Source of the DNA: Actinoplanes missouriensis 431
GTDB lineage: Bacteria; Actinomycetota; Actinomycetes; Mycobacteriales; Micromonosporaceae
Direction: 5' to 3'
Assembly: GCF_000284295.1 (NCBI RefSeq)
Contig: NC_017093.1
Span: 7,378,001 to 7,442,000, forward strand
DNA length: 64,000 nucleotides
How positions within the stretch are numbered: position 1 is the stretch's first letter; each line of letters starts with the position of its first letter. Positions 1 to 6,992 of the stretch are shown here, one piece after another. The notes below the pieces were generated by a model. That model saw nothing but the letters and a program-made list of their open reading frames with translations. It was not told where the DNA came from and ran no database searches. A program made the position numbers and the translations under genes.

Positions 1-39
1 AGGCGCGCAGGTAGAGTCCCATCGACACCCCTAGACTCC

Positions 40-53
40 TGGGAGCGCTCCCA
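40..53. promoter_or_regulatory. CebR-type LacI-family operator
   Basis: The 14-bp sequence TGGGAGCGCTCCCA is a perfect palindrome. It is identical to the operator known for CebR, the cellobiose-responsive LacI-family repressor of streptomycetes. On the minus strand, a purine-rich stretch and an ATG at position 22 follow it and could start a gene that runs off the left edge. On the plus strand the next gene is lsr2, 161 bp away. A leftward sugar-utilisation gene (glycosidase or transporter) is the likelier target. The motif match is direct; the regulator and target are inferred. Confidence 0.7.
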
Positions 54-214
54 CATGCGAAGGTACCGCACATTCCCAGCCAGCAAAAGAGCCCTCCCAT
101 TGCGACATGCCAGAACGGGCAATTTGCACTCGATACCGCGTGCGCGACAGAATGAATGCGACGACGACGATTCGCTGTCCACCCGAATGACTTCGCTACA
201 GGAGCGACAACCAC

Positions 215-562
215 ATGGCCAAGCAGGTAATTACTCTTCTCACCGACGACCTCGACGGCGGTGAGGCCGACCGCACCGTCGAATTCGGGCTGGATGGCGT
301 GAACTACACCATCGACCTGTCCGAGAAGAACGCCGGCAAGCTGCGGAAATCCCTCGAGCCGTTCCTCTCCGCGGCCACCCGTCTCGGCCGGGCCGGTGTG
401 GTTCCGTCCACCGCCCGCCGTGCCGCCCCGGCCAGTTCCAGCCGGTCGAGCCGCGACCAGAACCAGGCCATTCGCGAGTGGGCCAACAAGAACGGGCACC
501 CGGTCTCGGAGCGCGGCCGCATCCCGAGCCACATCGTCGAGGCGTACCACAACAAGCGCTGA
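215..562 (+). CDS. lsr2: Lsr2 family nucleoid-associated protein
   Basis: A 115-aa H-NS-like protein that bridges AT-rich DNA and silences xenogeneic genes in actinobacteria. The N-terminal half (about 1-60, starting MAKQVITLLTDD) is the beta-strand/helix dimerisation domain. A Ser/Ala/Arg-rich linker follows (about 65-80). The C-terminal DNA-binding helix pair (about 80-115) carries the RGR minor-groove clamp at residues 100-102. The length matches the family. The start is an ATG behind GGAG at 201-204. It stands alone with its own terminator. Streptomycetes often carry two paralogues, so this may not be the only copy. Confidence 0.97.
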   Translation: MAKQVITLLTDDLDGGEADRTVEFGLDGVNYTIDLSEKNAGKLRKSLEPFLSAATRLGRAGVVPSTARRAAPASSSRSSRDQNQAIREWANKNGHPVSERGRIPSHIVEAYHNKR

Positions 563-565
563 CGC

Positions 566-598
566 AAAGGTGGCGCCGCCGGGCGCGGCGCCACCTTT
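566..598 (+). terminator. Rho-independent terminator of lsr2
   Basis: A perfect 14-bp stem (566-579 with 585-598) with a 5-nt loop starts 3 nt after the lsr2 stop codon. The 3' arm ends in CTTT, so the stem is flanked by short A and T tracts. Confidence 0.85.
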
Positions 599-690
599 CC
601 GCCCCGGTCACGCCCCGCCGACACGCTTTGACACCGGCCGATTACCGCTAAAACCTGGTTCAACCCGCGCTGACGGGGTACGCGAAACGC

Positions 691-1761
691 ATGCGTGTAG
701 TCATCGTGGGTGCCAGCGGCAACGCCGGAACCGCCCTGCTGCGCCGGCTCCGCACCGAACCCGGCATCGAGGCAGTCGGAATCTGCCGGCGACTTCCCGA
801 GCAACGGGGCACCGGCGTCGAATGGCATTCGGTGGACGTCGGGCACGAGTCCGCCACCGAACTCCTCACGCCGATCTTCGCGACCGCGGACGCCGTGGTG
901 AACCTGGCCTGGCAGATCCAGCCGAGTCATGACCAGCGCCGGCTCTACCGCACGAACGTGCTGGGCAGCCGCGCCATCTTCCAGGCAGTGCTGCGCGCCG
1001 GTGTGCCGTCGCTGGTCCAGGCGTCCTCGGTCGGCGTCTACTCACCCGGGCCGAAGCACGCGTACGTCACCGAGGACTGGCGGCGCGCCGGTGTGCTCGA
1101 ATCGTCGTACAGCCGGCACAAGGCTCTCGTGGAACGCATGCTCGACGAGATCGAGTCCGACCATCCCACGCTGCGGGTGGTCCGCGTACGCCCCGGCCTG
1201 ATCTTCCAGCGGGACGCCGGCACCGAGATCGGCCGCTACTTCGCCGGCCCGCTGCTCCCCGCCCGCCTGCTCCGCTTCGGCTGGATCCCGCTGATTCCCG
1301 CCCACCCGAACCTGCGGATGCAGGCGGTCCACGCCGACGACGTGGCCGAGGCCTACCTGTCGATCCTCTCGTCCGACGTCCACGGCGCCTTCAACCTCGC
1401 GGCCGGCCCGGTCCTCGACCCGGACTCGGCAGCACGCGCCTTCCGCGGCCTGCCGGTGCCGGTTCCCGGTGTCGCCCTGGAGGGCGCCGCCGCGCTGAGC
1501 TGGTGGCTGCGCCTGCAACCGGTGGACCGCGGCTGGGTCAAGCTGGCGCTGAAGGCCCCCCTGATGAGCTGCGACCGCGCCGTCTCCGAACTGGGCTGGC
1601 GCCCGCGTACCGACGCCATCTCCGCGTTGCGCGAGCTGGTCGCCGGCCTCGCCGGCCGCGCGCACACGGAAAGCCCGCCGCTGCGCGCCGACCCCGACAT
1701 GCCCGGGCGGATGGGAGGCCTCCTGCGAGGCCGCCTGCCAGGCACCGGAAACCCCTACTGA
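691..1761 (+). CDS. NAD-dependent epimerase/dehydratase (extended SDR)
   Basis: A 356-aa cytoplasmic oxidoreductase of the extended short-chain dehydrogenase family. The Rossmann motif GASGNAG is at residues 7-13, the family Ser region (ASSVGVYS) is at 111-118, and the catalytic pair Tyr140/Lys144 lies in YSRHK. The C-terminal third is the variable substrate domain. Such proteins act on nucleotide sugars or small carbonyl compounds; the substrate cannot be read from the sequence. It is monocistronic between the lsr2 terminator and a 350-bp intergenic stretch, with no sugar-biosynthesis neighbours. Confidence 0.85.
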   Translation: MRVVIVGASGNAGTALLRRLRTEPGIEAVGICRRLPEQRGTGVEWHSVDVGHESATELLTPIFATADAVVNLAWQIQPSHDQRRLYRTNVLGSRAIFQAVLRAGVPSLVQASSVGVYSPGPKHAYVTEDWRRAGVLESSYSRHKALVERMLDEIESDHPTLRVVRVRPGLIFQRDAGTEIGRYFAGPLLPARLLRFGWIPLIPAHPNLRMQAVHADDVAEAYLSILSSDVHGAFNLAAGPVLDPDSAARAFRGLPVPVPGVALEGAAALSWWLRLQPVDRGWVKLALKAPLMSCDRAVSELGWRPRTDAISALRELVAGLAGRAHTESPPLRADPDMPGRMGGLLRGRLPGTGNPY

Positions 1762-2111
1762 CGGGTACGCCCGAAGCCCTCCCCCCTCCACCGAGCCGCC
1801 CCGCGAGGTTGAGGCGCGGACCCTGGCCCCCATATCCACACGCGCCGCGAGTGCCCGCTCTGCGTGTGGAGTTGGGGCGGCTTCACACGTGACCGAGGCT
1901 GGTATGTGCGTGTGGAATTTGGGGTTCAGAGCGCGGCTCGGACCCTTTTTGCGCCCGCCTGAGAGCGATTTTTCATGATTTAGCGGCTCTCCGTCACGGC
2001 CGCCCTCCGACCGCTGCAAGCAGCCCGGCTTCGCTCAGCGTGAACACTGCTAGCGGCTTGCCCAGGCAACGGTGTAAGCATGTAATCACGTAAGTTGCTT
2101 AGGAGGCTGGC
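1762..2111. other. 350-bp intergenic region with short inverted repeats
   Basis: No gene is apparent. The region holds three copies of a 9-mer: TCCACACGC at 1835-1843 and GCGTGTGGA at 1862-1870 and 1908-1916. It also holds a small hairpin (GCTGC-aa-GCAGC, 2013-2024), an inverted repeat TTGCC-CA-GGCAA at 2058-2069, and an AT-richer stretch (TGTAATCACGTAA, about 2080-2093) that may contain the promoter of the next gene. The 9-mer and a 15-mer after the preceding stop codon recur near 18.5-18.9 kb. Confidence 0.5.
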
Positions 2112-2663
2112 ATGCGTATTCGAATGAGTCCGCCCGGAGGGCGCACCGAGCCGCCGAACGCCGACGACGCCCCCGCCTGGATCACCGGCGCCATTCCGGA
2201 CGGGTGGTTCACCGAGCCGCCCGAGGTGGTCGTGGACCGCGACGAGATCATCATCTGGGGCCGGCTGCCGCAGCCGGAGATGACCGCCGAGGCGACCGAG
2301 GCCGACCGGGCCGCCGGGCAGGCCGGGCGGATCGCCCAGTTCCGGGAGGACACCCGGGATGCCCGGATCCGGGTCGCCCGGCAGGTGGAGCACCGCTACC
2401 AGCGCAAGGTCGCCTGGGGCGCGCGCTGCGGCGACACGTCCGAACTGTTCACCCACCTGTCCGCGCCGGTGATGACGCGACTGCGCCAGCCGGAACGCCA
2501 GGTTCTCGACACGCTGGTGGACGCGGGCGTGGCCCGTTCCCGCTCGGAGGCGCTGGCCTGGTGCGTCAAGCTGGTCGGCCGCCATACCGAGGACTGGCTC
2601 AGCGATCTCCGCAACGCGATGACCCGCGTCGACGAGCTGCGCCGCCAGGGCCCGGAAGCCTGA
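2112..2663 (+). CDS. conserved hypothetical protein with RHH-like C-terminus
   Basis: A 183-aa soluble protein without signal peptide or membrane segment. The N-terminal half is acidic and Pro-rich. The C-terminal half (about 115-180) is helical and contains LVDAGVARSRSEAL, a pattern like the second helix of ribbon-helix-helix proteins and common in conserved actinobacterial hypothetical proteins. The start is an ATG with a strong AGGAGG at 2101-2106. It is monocistronic and followed by a long GC hairpin. A DNA-binding or small regulatory role is possible but unproven. Confidence 0.75.
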   Translation: MRIRMSPPGGRTEPPNADDAPAWITGAIPDGWFTEPPEVVVDRDEIIIWGRLPQPEMTAEATEADRAAGQAGRIAQFREDTRDARIRVARQVEHRYQRKVAWGARCGDTSELFTHLSAPVMTRLRQPERQVLDTLVDAGVARSRSEALAWCVKLVGRHTEDWLSDLRNAMTRVDELRRQGPEA

Positions 2664-2671
2664 CGGCCGAA

Positions 2672-2710
2672 GTCACCCGGCCCGACACGGCAGGCGTCGG
2701 GCCGGGTGAC
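2672..2710 (+). terminator. long GC-rich hairpin after the hypothetical gene
   Basis: A perfect 15-bp inverted repeat (2672-2686 with 2696-2710) with a 9-nt loop lies 8 nt after the stop codon. There is no T tract, as is common for actinobacterial hairpin terminators. Confidence 0.7.
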
Positions 2711-2824
2711 GCGCGGACCGGACCGGGTGACGCGCGGCCGGGCCGGCGACAGCGCGGACCGGCCAGGCGCAGGCCAAACCCGGCGCGTGCCGGACCCGCG
2801 CGGACCGGAAACCGCGCGGACCGG
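2711..2824. repeat. low-complexity repeats of GCGCGGACCGG
   Basis: The 11-mer GCGCGGACCGG occurs at 2711-2721, 2752-2762, 2798-2808 and 2814-2824. A related 21-bp unit beginning CCGGGTGACGCGCGG occurs twice in tandem from about 2702. The stretch is non-coding and directly follows the terminator hairpin. Confidence 0.75.
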
Positions 2825-2912
2825 ACCCGGCGCGGGCCGGAACCGGAGTCGGTGACGGCGGGAGAGCGGGGCGCGCCGCCGGCACGCTCGGGGCGGCCGT
2901 AGGGTTGGCGGC

Positions 2913-3635
2913 GTGCTTCGTGAGGTCACTGCTATCCGGTATGTCACTCCGCTCCGCGAGGGCGGCTCCCTCCCCGGCGTCGTCGAGGCGGACGACCTCG
3001 GCACCTACGTGGTCAAGTTCCGCGGGGCCGGGCAGGGACCCAAGGCGCTCGTCGCCGAGGTGATCGCCGGGGAGCTGGCTCGGCGGCTCGGGCTGCCGGT
3101 CCCGGACCTGGCGAAGGTGGAACTCGATCCGATCGTGGCGCGCGCCGAGCCGGACGAAGAGGTCCAGGAGCTGATCAAGGCGAGCGCCGGCAGCAATCTG
3201 GGCATGGACTTCCTGCCCGGTTCGCTCGGTTACGACCCCAACGCGCACCCGGTCGAGCCGGGGCTGGCCAGCCGGGTGGTGGCCTTCGACGCGTTCGTGG
3301 AGAACGTCGACCGCAGCTGGCGCAATCCGAACCTCCTGATCTGGCACGGCGGGCTCTGGCTGATCGATCACGGGGCCACCCTCTATTTCCACCACAACTG
3401 GGCACGGGCGGCGGCTGTGGTGCACCGCCCCTACCGCTGGGACGACCACGTGCTCAAGCAGTTCGCCACCGAGCTGGCGACCGAGGGGCCGCGGCTGGCC
3501 GAGCGGATCACCCCGGAGCTGCTGACCGAGGTGCTGGCGCTGGTGCCGGACGAGTGGCTGGAGGACGGCGACCGGAAAGCGTATTTCGACCACCTTTCTC
3601 AGCGCGCCGCGCAGCCGGAGGCGTGGCTGCCGTGA
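2913..3635 (+). CDS. HipA-like protein kinase
   Basis: A 240-aa protein resembling the kinase core of HipA. Residues about 115-155 hold the catalytic-type pattern DAFVENVDR...RNPNLL followed by LIDHG, which corresponds to the HipA active-site Asp/Asn and the metal-binding DHG/DFG-like motif. It is much shorter than E. coli HipA (about 440 aa) and lacks the N-terminal subdomain. No HipB-like HTH antitoxin is nearby. The GTG start gives VLREVTAIRYV. The next gene, DUF3037, overlaps it by 4 bp (GTGA), so the two are translationally coupled, a pairing seen elsewhere in bacteria. Kinase activity and target are inferred. Confidence 0.8.
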   Translation: MLREVTAIRYVTPLREGGSLPGVVEADDLGTYVVKFRGAGQGPKALVAEVIAGELARRLGLPVPDLAKVELDPIVARAEPDEEVQELIKASAGSNLGMDFLPGSLGYDPNAHPVEPGLASRVVAFDAFVENVDRSWRNPNLLIWHGGLWLIDHGATLYFHHNWARAAAVVHRPYRWDDHVLKQFATELATEGPRLAERITPELLTEVLALVPDEWLEDGDRKAYFDHLSQRAAQPEAWLP

Positions 3636-4000
3636 AGATCCCCTACGAGTACGCCGTCATCCAGGCCGTCCCGCGGATCGAGCGGGGTGAGCTGATCAAC
3701 GTCGGGGTCGTCCTGTACTGCCAGCGGCAGGACTTCCTGGACGCCCGCACCCACCTGGACCCCGACCGGCTGCGGGCGTTGGACCCGGCCGCCGACGTGC
3801 CGGCGATCGGCGCCGCCCTGGCCGCGTGGGGCCGGACCTGCGCGGGTGGCGGCCCGTCGGCAGGCATGAAACTGGGCGAACGGTTCCGCTGGCTCGTCGC
3901 GCCGCGCAGCACCATCCTGCGGGCCGGCCCCGTCCACATGGGCCTCGCCGAGGACCCGGCCGCCGAGCTGGAGAGGCTCGCCGACCTGCTGGTCCGCTGA
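3632..4000 (+). CDS. DUF3037 domain protein
   Basis: A 122-aa protein of the DUF3037 family, recognised from the opening IPYEYAVIQAVPRIERGE and the following INVGVVLYC strand. It has no signal peptide or membrane segment. The GTG start overlaps the stop of the HipA-like kinase gene (GTGA), so the two probably act together. The function is unknown. By position it could be a partner or substrate of the kinase, which is speculation from gene order. Confidence 0.85.
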   Translation: MKIPYEYAVIQAVPRIERGELINVGVVLYCQRQDFLDARTHLDPDRLRALDPAADVPAIGAALAAWGRTCAGGGPSAGMKLGERFRWLVAPRSTILRAGPVHMGLAEDPAAELERLADLLVR

Positions 4001-4037
4001 GCTCTCGAGCGAGCCCAGGACCCGGCAGGAAAGCGGC

Positions 4038-4979
4038 TCACGCCCCGGCCGGCGCCCGCGACCGCAGGTCGACCTCGTAACGAACGCCCCGCGGCGAATG
4101 ACAGCTGACCACGTCGCCGGGTCGCAGGCGCGGGTCGGACGCATAGCGCTCGGCAAGCGTCCGCTCAGCGACCAGAGAGCCGCCGTCCGCCGCGACCAGC
4201 AGGTCGGCGATCTCGTCGATCAGCTCCGGCCCGTCCCCCGGCCACGACGGCGGCAGCGCCGCCCAGGACTCGGCCAGCGGCGCCGGGCCCAGCGACTCGA
4301 CGAATGCCGCCTCGTCACCCCAGAGGTCCCAGAGCAGCACCTCGTCGCCCATCCGGTGAGCGAGCTCCAGCAGCACATAGCTCCGGATCATCAGCGGGCC
4401 CCGGATCGGCACGCCGGCGCCCACCCCGTACGTCTGAGGGTCGTCCTCACCGCGCCGGAAGGCGCGCCACGCCTGCGCCGCCGTGCGCAGCCCGCCCGGA
4501 CCGAGCGGCACGTCGGCGACGTCCACCGGGTAGCCCGCGGCCGGGTTGAGCTGGGTGTCGGTGGCGACCCAGCGAGAGCCGTCGTGCCACTCGGTCACGA
4601 CGTGGTCGACGTGGAAGCCCTCCTCGAGGTAGTCGGCGAACCCGACCCGGCTGCGCGCCGGGACGCCGTGGGCCCGCAACGCCGCCACCGTGAACAGCGT
4701 GAAGTCGCGGCAGCAGCCGACCACGCGCTGCTCCGCCGGGCACGGCGTGCCGAGCGGCCCGTCGAAGCGGACCGTGTCGAGGATGCGCTCCACCCAGCGG
4801 TTGTCGATCTCGGCGAGCCGGTCGGGTGGGAAGTCCAGCCCGGAGGCGCGGTAGTGCACCAGCACGTTGCGGGCGACCGCGCCGATGCCCGCCACGTCAC
4901 GGGGCAGCGCGGTCAGGCGGTCGCGGTGCCGGCCGGGGTCGGAGAAGCGTGTCTGCCGGGTGTAGTCCATCTCTCTCAC
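4038..4979 (-). CDS. transglutaminase-like domain protein
   Basis: A 313-aa cytoplasmic protein with a transglutaminase/protease-like fold. The triad candidates are Cys90 in GCCRDF, His126 in FHVDHVVTEW and Asp141 in VATDTQLNP. Such proteins usually act as cysteine peptidases or amidases rather than true crosslinkers. Its ATG overlaps the stop of the upstream MerR-type gene (ATGA), so the pair is co-transcribed. An internal ATG at codon 4 could also serve as the start. The substrate is unknown. Confidence 0.8.
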   Translation of the reverse strand: MREMDYTRQTRFSDPGRHRDRLTALPRDVAGIGAVARNVLVHYRASGLDFPPDRLAEIDNRWVERILDTVRFDGPLGTPCPAEQRVVGCCRDFTLFTVAALRAHGVPARSRVGFADYLEEGFHVDHVVTEWHDGSRWVATDTQLNPAAGYPVDVADVPLGPGGLRTAAQAWRAFRRGEDDPQTYGVGAGVPIRGPLMIRSYVLLELAHRMGDEVLLWDLWGDEAAFVESLGPAPLAESWAALPPSWPGDGPELIDEIADLLVAADGGSLVAERTLAERYASDPRLRPGDVVSCHSPRGVRYEVDLRSRAPAGA

Positions 4980-5812
4980 CCCTCGAAGGGCTGGGCGACG
5001 TGCACGAACGGATCGGTGCCGGTCAACCGGTCCCAGCTGTCCAGATAGATCTCGCGGGGCGGCGCGGTGAGGATCATCCCGGCCGCGGTGACGTGCTCGC
5101 GGACCGCCTCGTAGGCCTGGGTGATGCGCGGGTAGAAGCAGTCGTCCCGGGTCACCTCGGCGAACGCCACCAGGCGCTCCGGCTCGATCCGGAGAGCGAC
5201 CCTGCCGACCGGCTCGACCGAGCCGGTGAACGGGATGCAGACCTCGATCGGCGCCTCGCTCTCCGGCGTGACCGCGCGGTGGTAGATCACCCAGCGCTCA
5301 CCGGTGGTGGTGGCCCGCTGCTCCTCGAGCATGCGCCGGATCTCCCACTCGGCCTCGCCCATGGCCGGCACGAGCCTCTCCTGGTCGACGTCGACGAGGA
5401 GGGTGGCGACCTTGTGCGACGGCCGCAGCCCGATCCGCACCGGGTACCTCCGCTCCGGCTCGTCACCGTGCGCCAGACGGCTCCGCAACCAGGTGTAACT
5501 CTCCTGCCGGGCCGAGAACGCCGCCTGCTCCCCCGCCCACCAGCGGTCCAGCCGTTTGCCGGCCTCGGCATCCGGCAGGTCGAGCACCTCGCCGATCACG
5601 GCGAGCGGCATGCCGAGACGGCGCAGCAGGCCGATCCGGGCGGCCCGGTCCAGCTGGGCGGCACTGTATCGCCGGTAGCTGCTGGCGGTGTCCACCTCGG
5701 CCGGTGGCAGCAGCCCGGACGCCTCGTAGAGCCGCAACGCCTTGACCGACAGCCCGGCCCGCCGCCCGAACTCGCCGATGGTCATCTGTGCAGAAGCGGG
5801 AGAGGAAGCCAT
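4976..5812 (-). CDS. MerR family transcriptional regulator
   Basis: A 278-aa regulator. Residues about 10-75 form the MerR winged HTH (MTIGEFGRRAGLSVKALRLY...). A helical segment rich in charged residues follows. The C-terminal 150 residues look like a GyrI/BmrR-type effector-binding domain (IPFTGSVEPVGRVALRIEP; YEAVREHV), suggesting response to a small, possibly lipophilic, ligand. It is the first gene of a two-gene operon with the transglutaminase-like protein and is divergent from ligC across 77 bp that contain a palindrome. The regulon is inferred to be local. Confidence 0.88.
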   Translation of the reverse strand: MASSPASAQMTIGEFGRRAGLSVKALRLYEASGLLPPAEVDTASSYRRYSAAQLDRAARIGLLRRLGMPLAVIGEVLDLPDAEAGKRLDRWWAGEQAAFSARQESYTWLRSRLAHGDEPERRYPVRIGLRPSHKVATLLVDVDQERLVPAMGEAEWEIRRMLEEQRATTTGERWVIYHRAVTPESEAPIEVCIPFTGSVEPVGRVALRIEPERLVAFAEVTRDDCFYPRITQAYEAVREHVTAAGMILTAPPREIYLDSWDRLTGTDPFVHVAQPFEG

Positions 5813-5827
5813 GCGGTCGATGGTGAA

Positions 5828-5840
5828 CCCTGCCCCAGGG
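5828..5840. promoter_or_regulatory. palindrome in the merR/ligC divergent promoter region
   Basis: CCCTG-ccc-CAGGG sits 16-28 nt upstream of the MerR gene start. Read leftward it lies inside a 19-nt gap between TTTACT and CACCAT, the long spacer geometry of MerR-controlled promoters. The palindrome is seen directly; MerR binding is inferred. Confidence 0.4.
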
Positions 5841-5889
5841 GACGAGTAAAGGGACTTCCGGGAAACGATTTTGCGGGCACACTGAGCGG

Positions 5890-6957
5890 ATGCAGCTTCC
5901 GCTCAGCCCGCCGGTCAAGCCGATGCTCGCCAAACCGGTCGCCGACATCCCACCCGACCAGGTCTACGAGCCCAAATGGGACGGATTCCGGTCGATCGTC
6001 TTCCGGGACGGCGACGAGGTGGAGATCGGCAGCCGCAACGAGAAGCCGATGACCAGGTACTTCCCGGAGGTGGTGACCGCCGTCCTGGCGAACTTCCCGG
6101 AGCGGGCGGTGATCGACGGCGAGGTGATCGTCGCCGACACCGAGCGGAACACCCTCGACTTCGAGGCGCTCCAGCAGCGCATCCACCCGGCGGCCAGCCG
6201 GGTCAGGCTGCTCGCCGAGCAGACGCCGGCGAGTTTCGTGGCGTTCGACCTGCTGGCGCTCGGCGACGAGGACCTCACCGAGCTGCCCTTCGTCCAGCGC
6301 CGGGCCCGCCTGCTGGAGGCCCTGAAGGACGCGAAACCGCCGGTGTACGTCACCCCCGCCACCGACGACACGGCGGAGGCGCGGCGCTGGTTCGAGCAGT
6401 TCGAGGGCGCCGGTCTGGACGGGCTGATCGCCAAGCCACGGGACCTGGTCTACCAGCCCGACAAGCGGGTCATGTTCAAGATCAAGCACAAGCGGACGGC
6501 GGACTGCGTGGTCGCCGGCTACCGGATCCACAAGTCCGGCCCTGACCGGATCGGATCACTGCTGCTCGGCCTGCACGACGAGCGCGGCGTGCTCGTCTCG
6601 GTCGGCGTGATCGGCTCCTTCCCGATGAAGGTCCGCGAGGAGCTCTTCGCCGAGCTGCAGCCTCTGGTCACGACGTTCGAGGGGCACCCCTGGAACTGGG
6701 CCGCGCACGAGCAGGGCGAGCGCACCCCGCGCAAGAACGAGTACAGCCGGTGGAACAACGGCAAGGACCTGTCGTTCACGCCGCTGCGCCCGGAGCGGGT
6801 GGTCGAGGTCCGCTACGACTACATGGAGGGCGCCCGCTTCCGGCACACCGCCCAGTTCGAACGGTGGCGGCCCGACCGGGACCCGGCCACCTGCACCTAC
6901 GACCAGCTCGAGCGGCCGGTCCGGTTCGATCTCGCCGAGGTGCTCAACGGTCGCTGA
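5890..6957 (+). CDS. ligC: ATP-dependent DNA ligase, LigC type
   Basis: A 355-aa enzyme that seals DNA nicks using ATP. The adenylation motif I lies in EPKWDGFR with Lys29 as the nucleotidyl acceptor. Motif V-like Lys residues are in FKIKHKRTADCVVAGYR, and a C-terminal OB-fold follows (about 235-355). The length fits mycobacterial LigC (about 358 aa) and not the multidomain LigD. A LigD-type polymerase is encoded 2.5 kb away, fitting a role in gap-filling or excision repair with Prim-PolC. The start lies downstream of a region divergent from the MerR gene. Confidence 0.9.
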   Translation: MQLPLSPPVKPMLAKPVADIPPDQVYEPKWDGFRSIVFRDGDEVEIGSRNEKPMTRYFPEVVTAVLANFPERAVIDGEVIVADTERNTLDFEALQQRIHPAASRVRLLAEQTPASFVAFDLLALGDEDLTELPFVQRRARLLEALKDAKPPVYVTPATDDTAEARRWFEQFEGAGLDGLIAKPRDLVYQPDKRVMFKIKHKRTADCVVAGYRIHKSGPDRIGSLLLGLHDERGVLVSVGVIGSFPMKVREELFAELQPLVTTFEGHPWNWAAHEQGERTPRKNEYSRWNNGKDLSFTPLRPERVVEVRYDYMEGARFRHTAQFERWRPDRDPATCTYDQLERPVRFDLAEVLNGR

Positions 6958-6992
6958 CCGCCGTGCCGCGGAGGACCGGATAGGGTCGTCGT

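Noticed and set aside
55..264. Small open frame overlapping the lsr2 start
   Set aside because: It has no ribosome-binding site or homology and overlaps lsr2 in another frame.
1832..1916. CRISPR-like repeat array from the repeated GCGTGTGGA
   Set aside because: Repeats are 9 bp, in mixed orientation with irregular spacing, and no cas genes are present.
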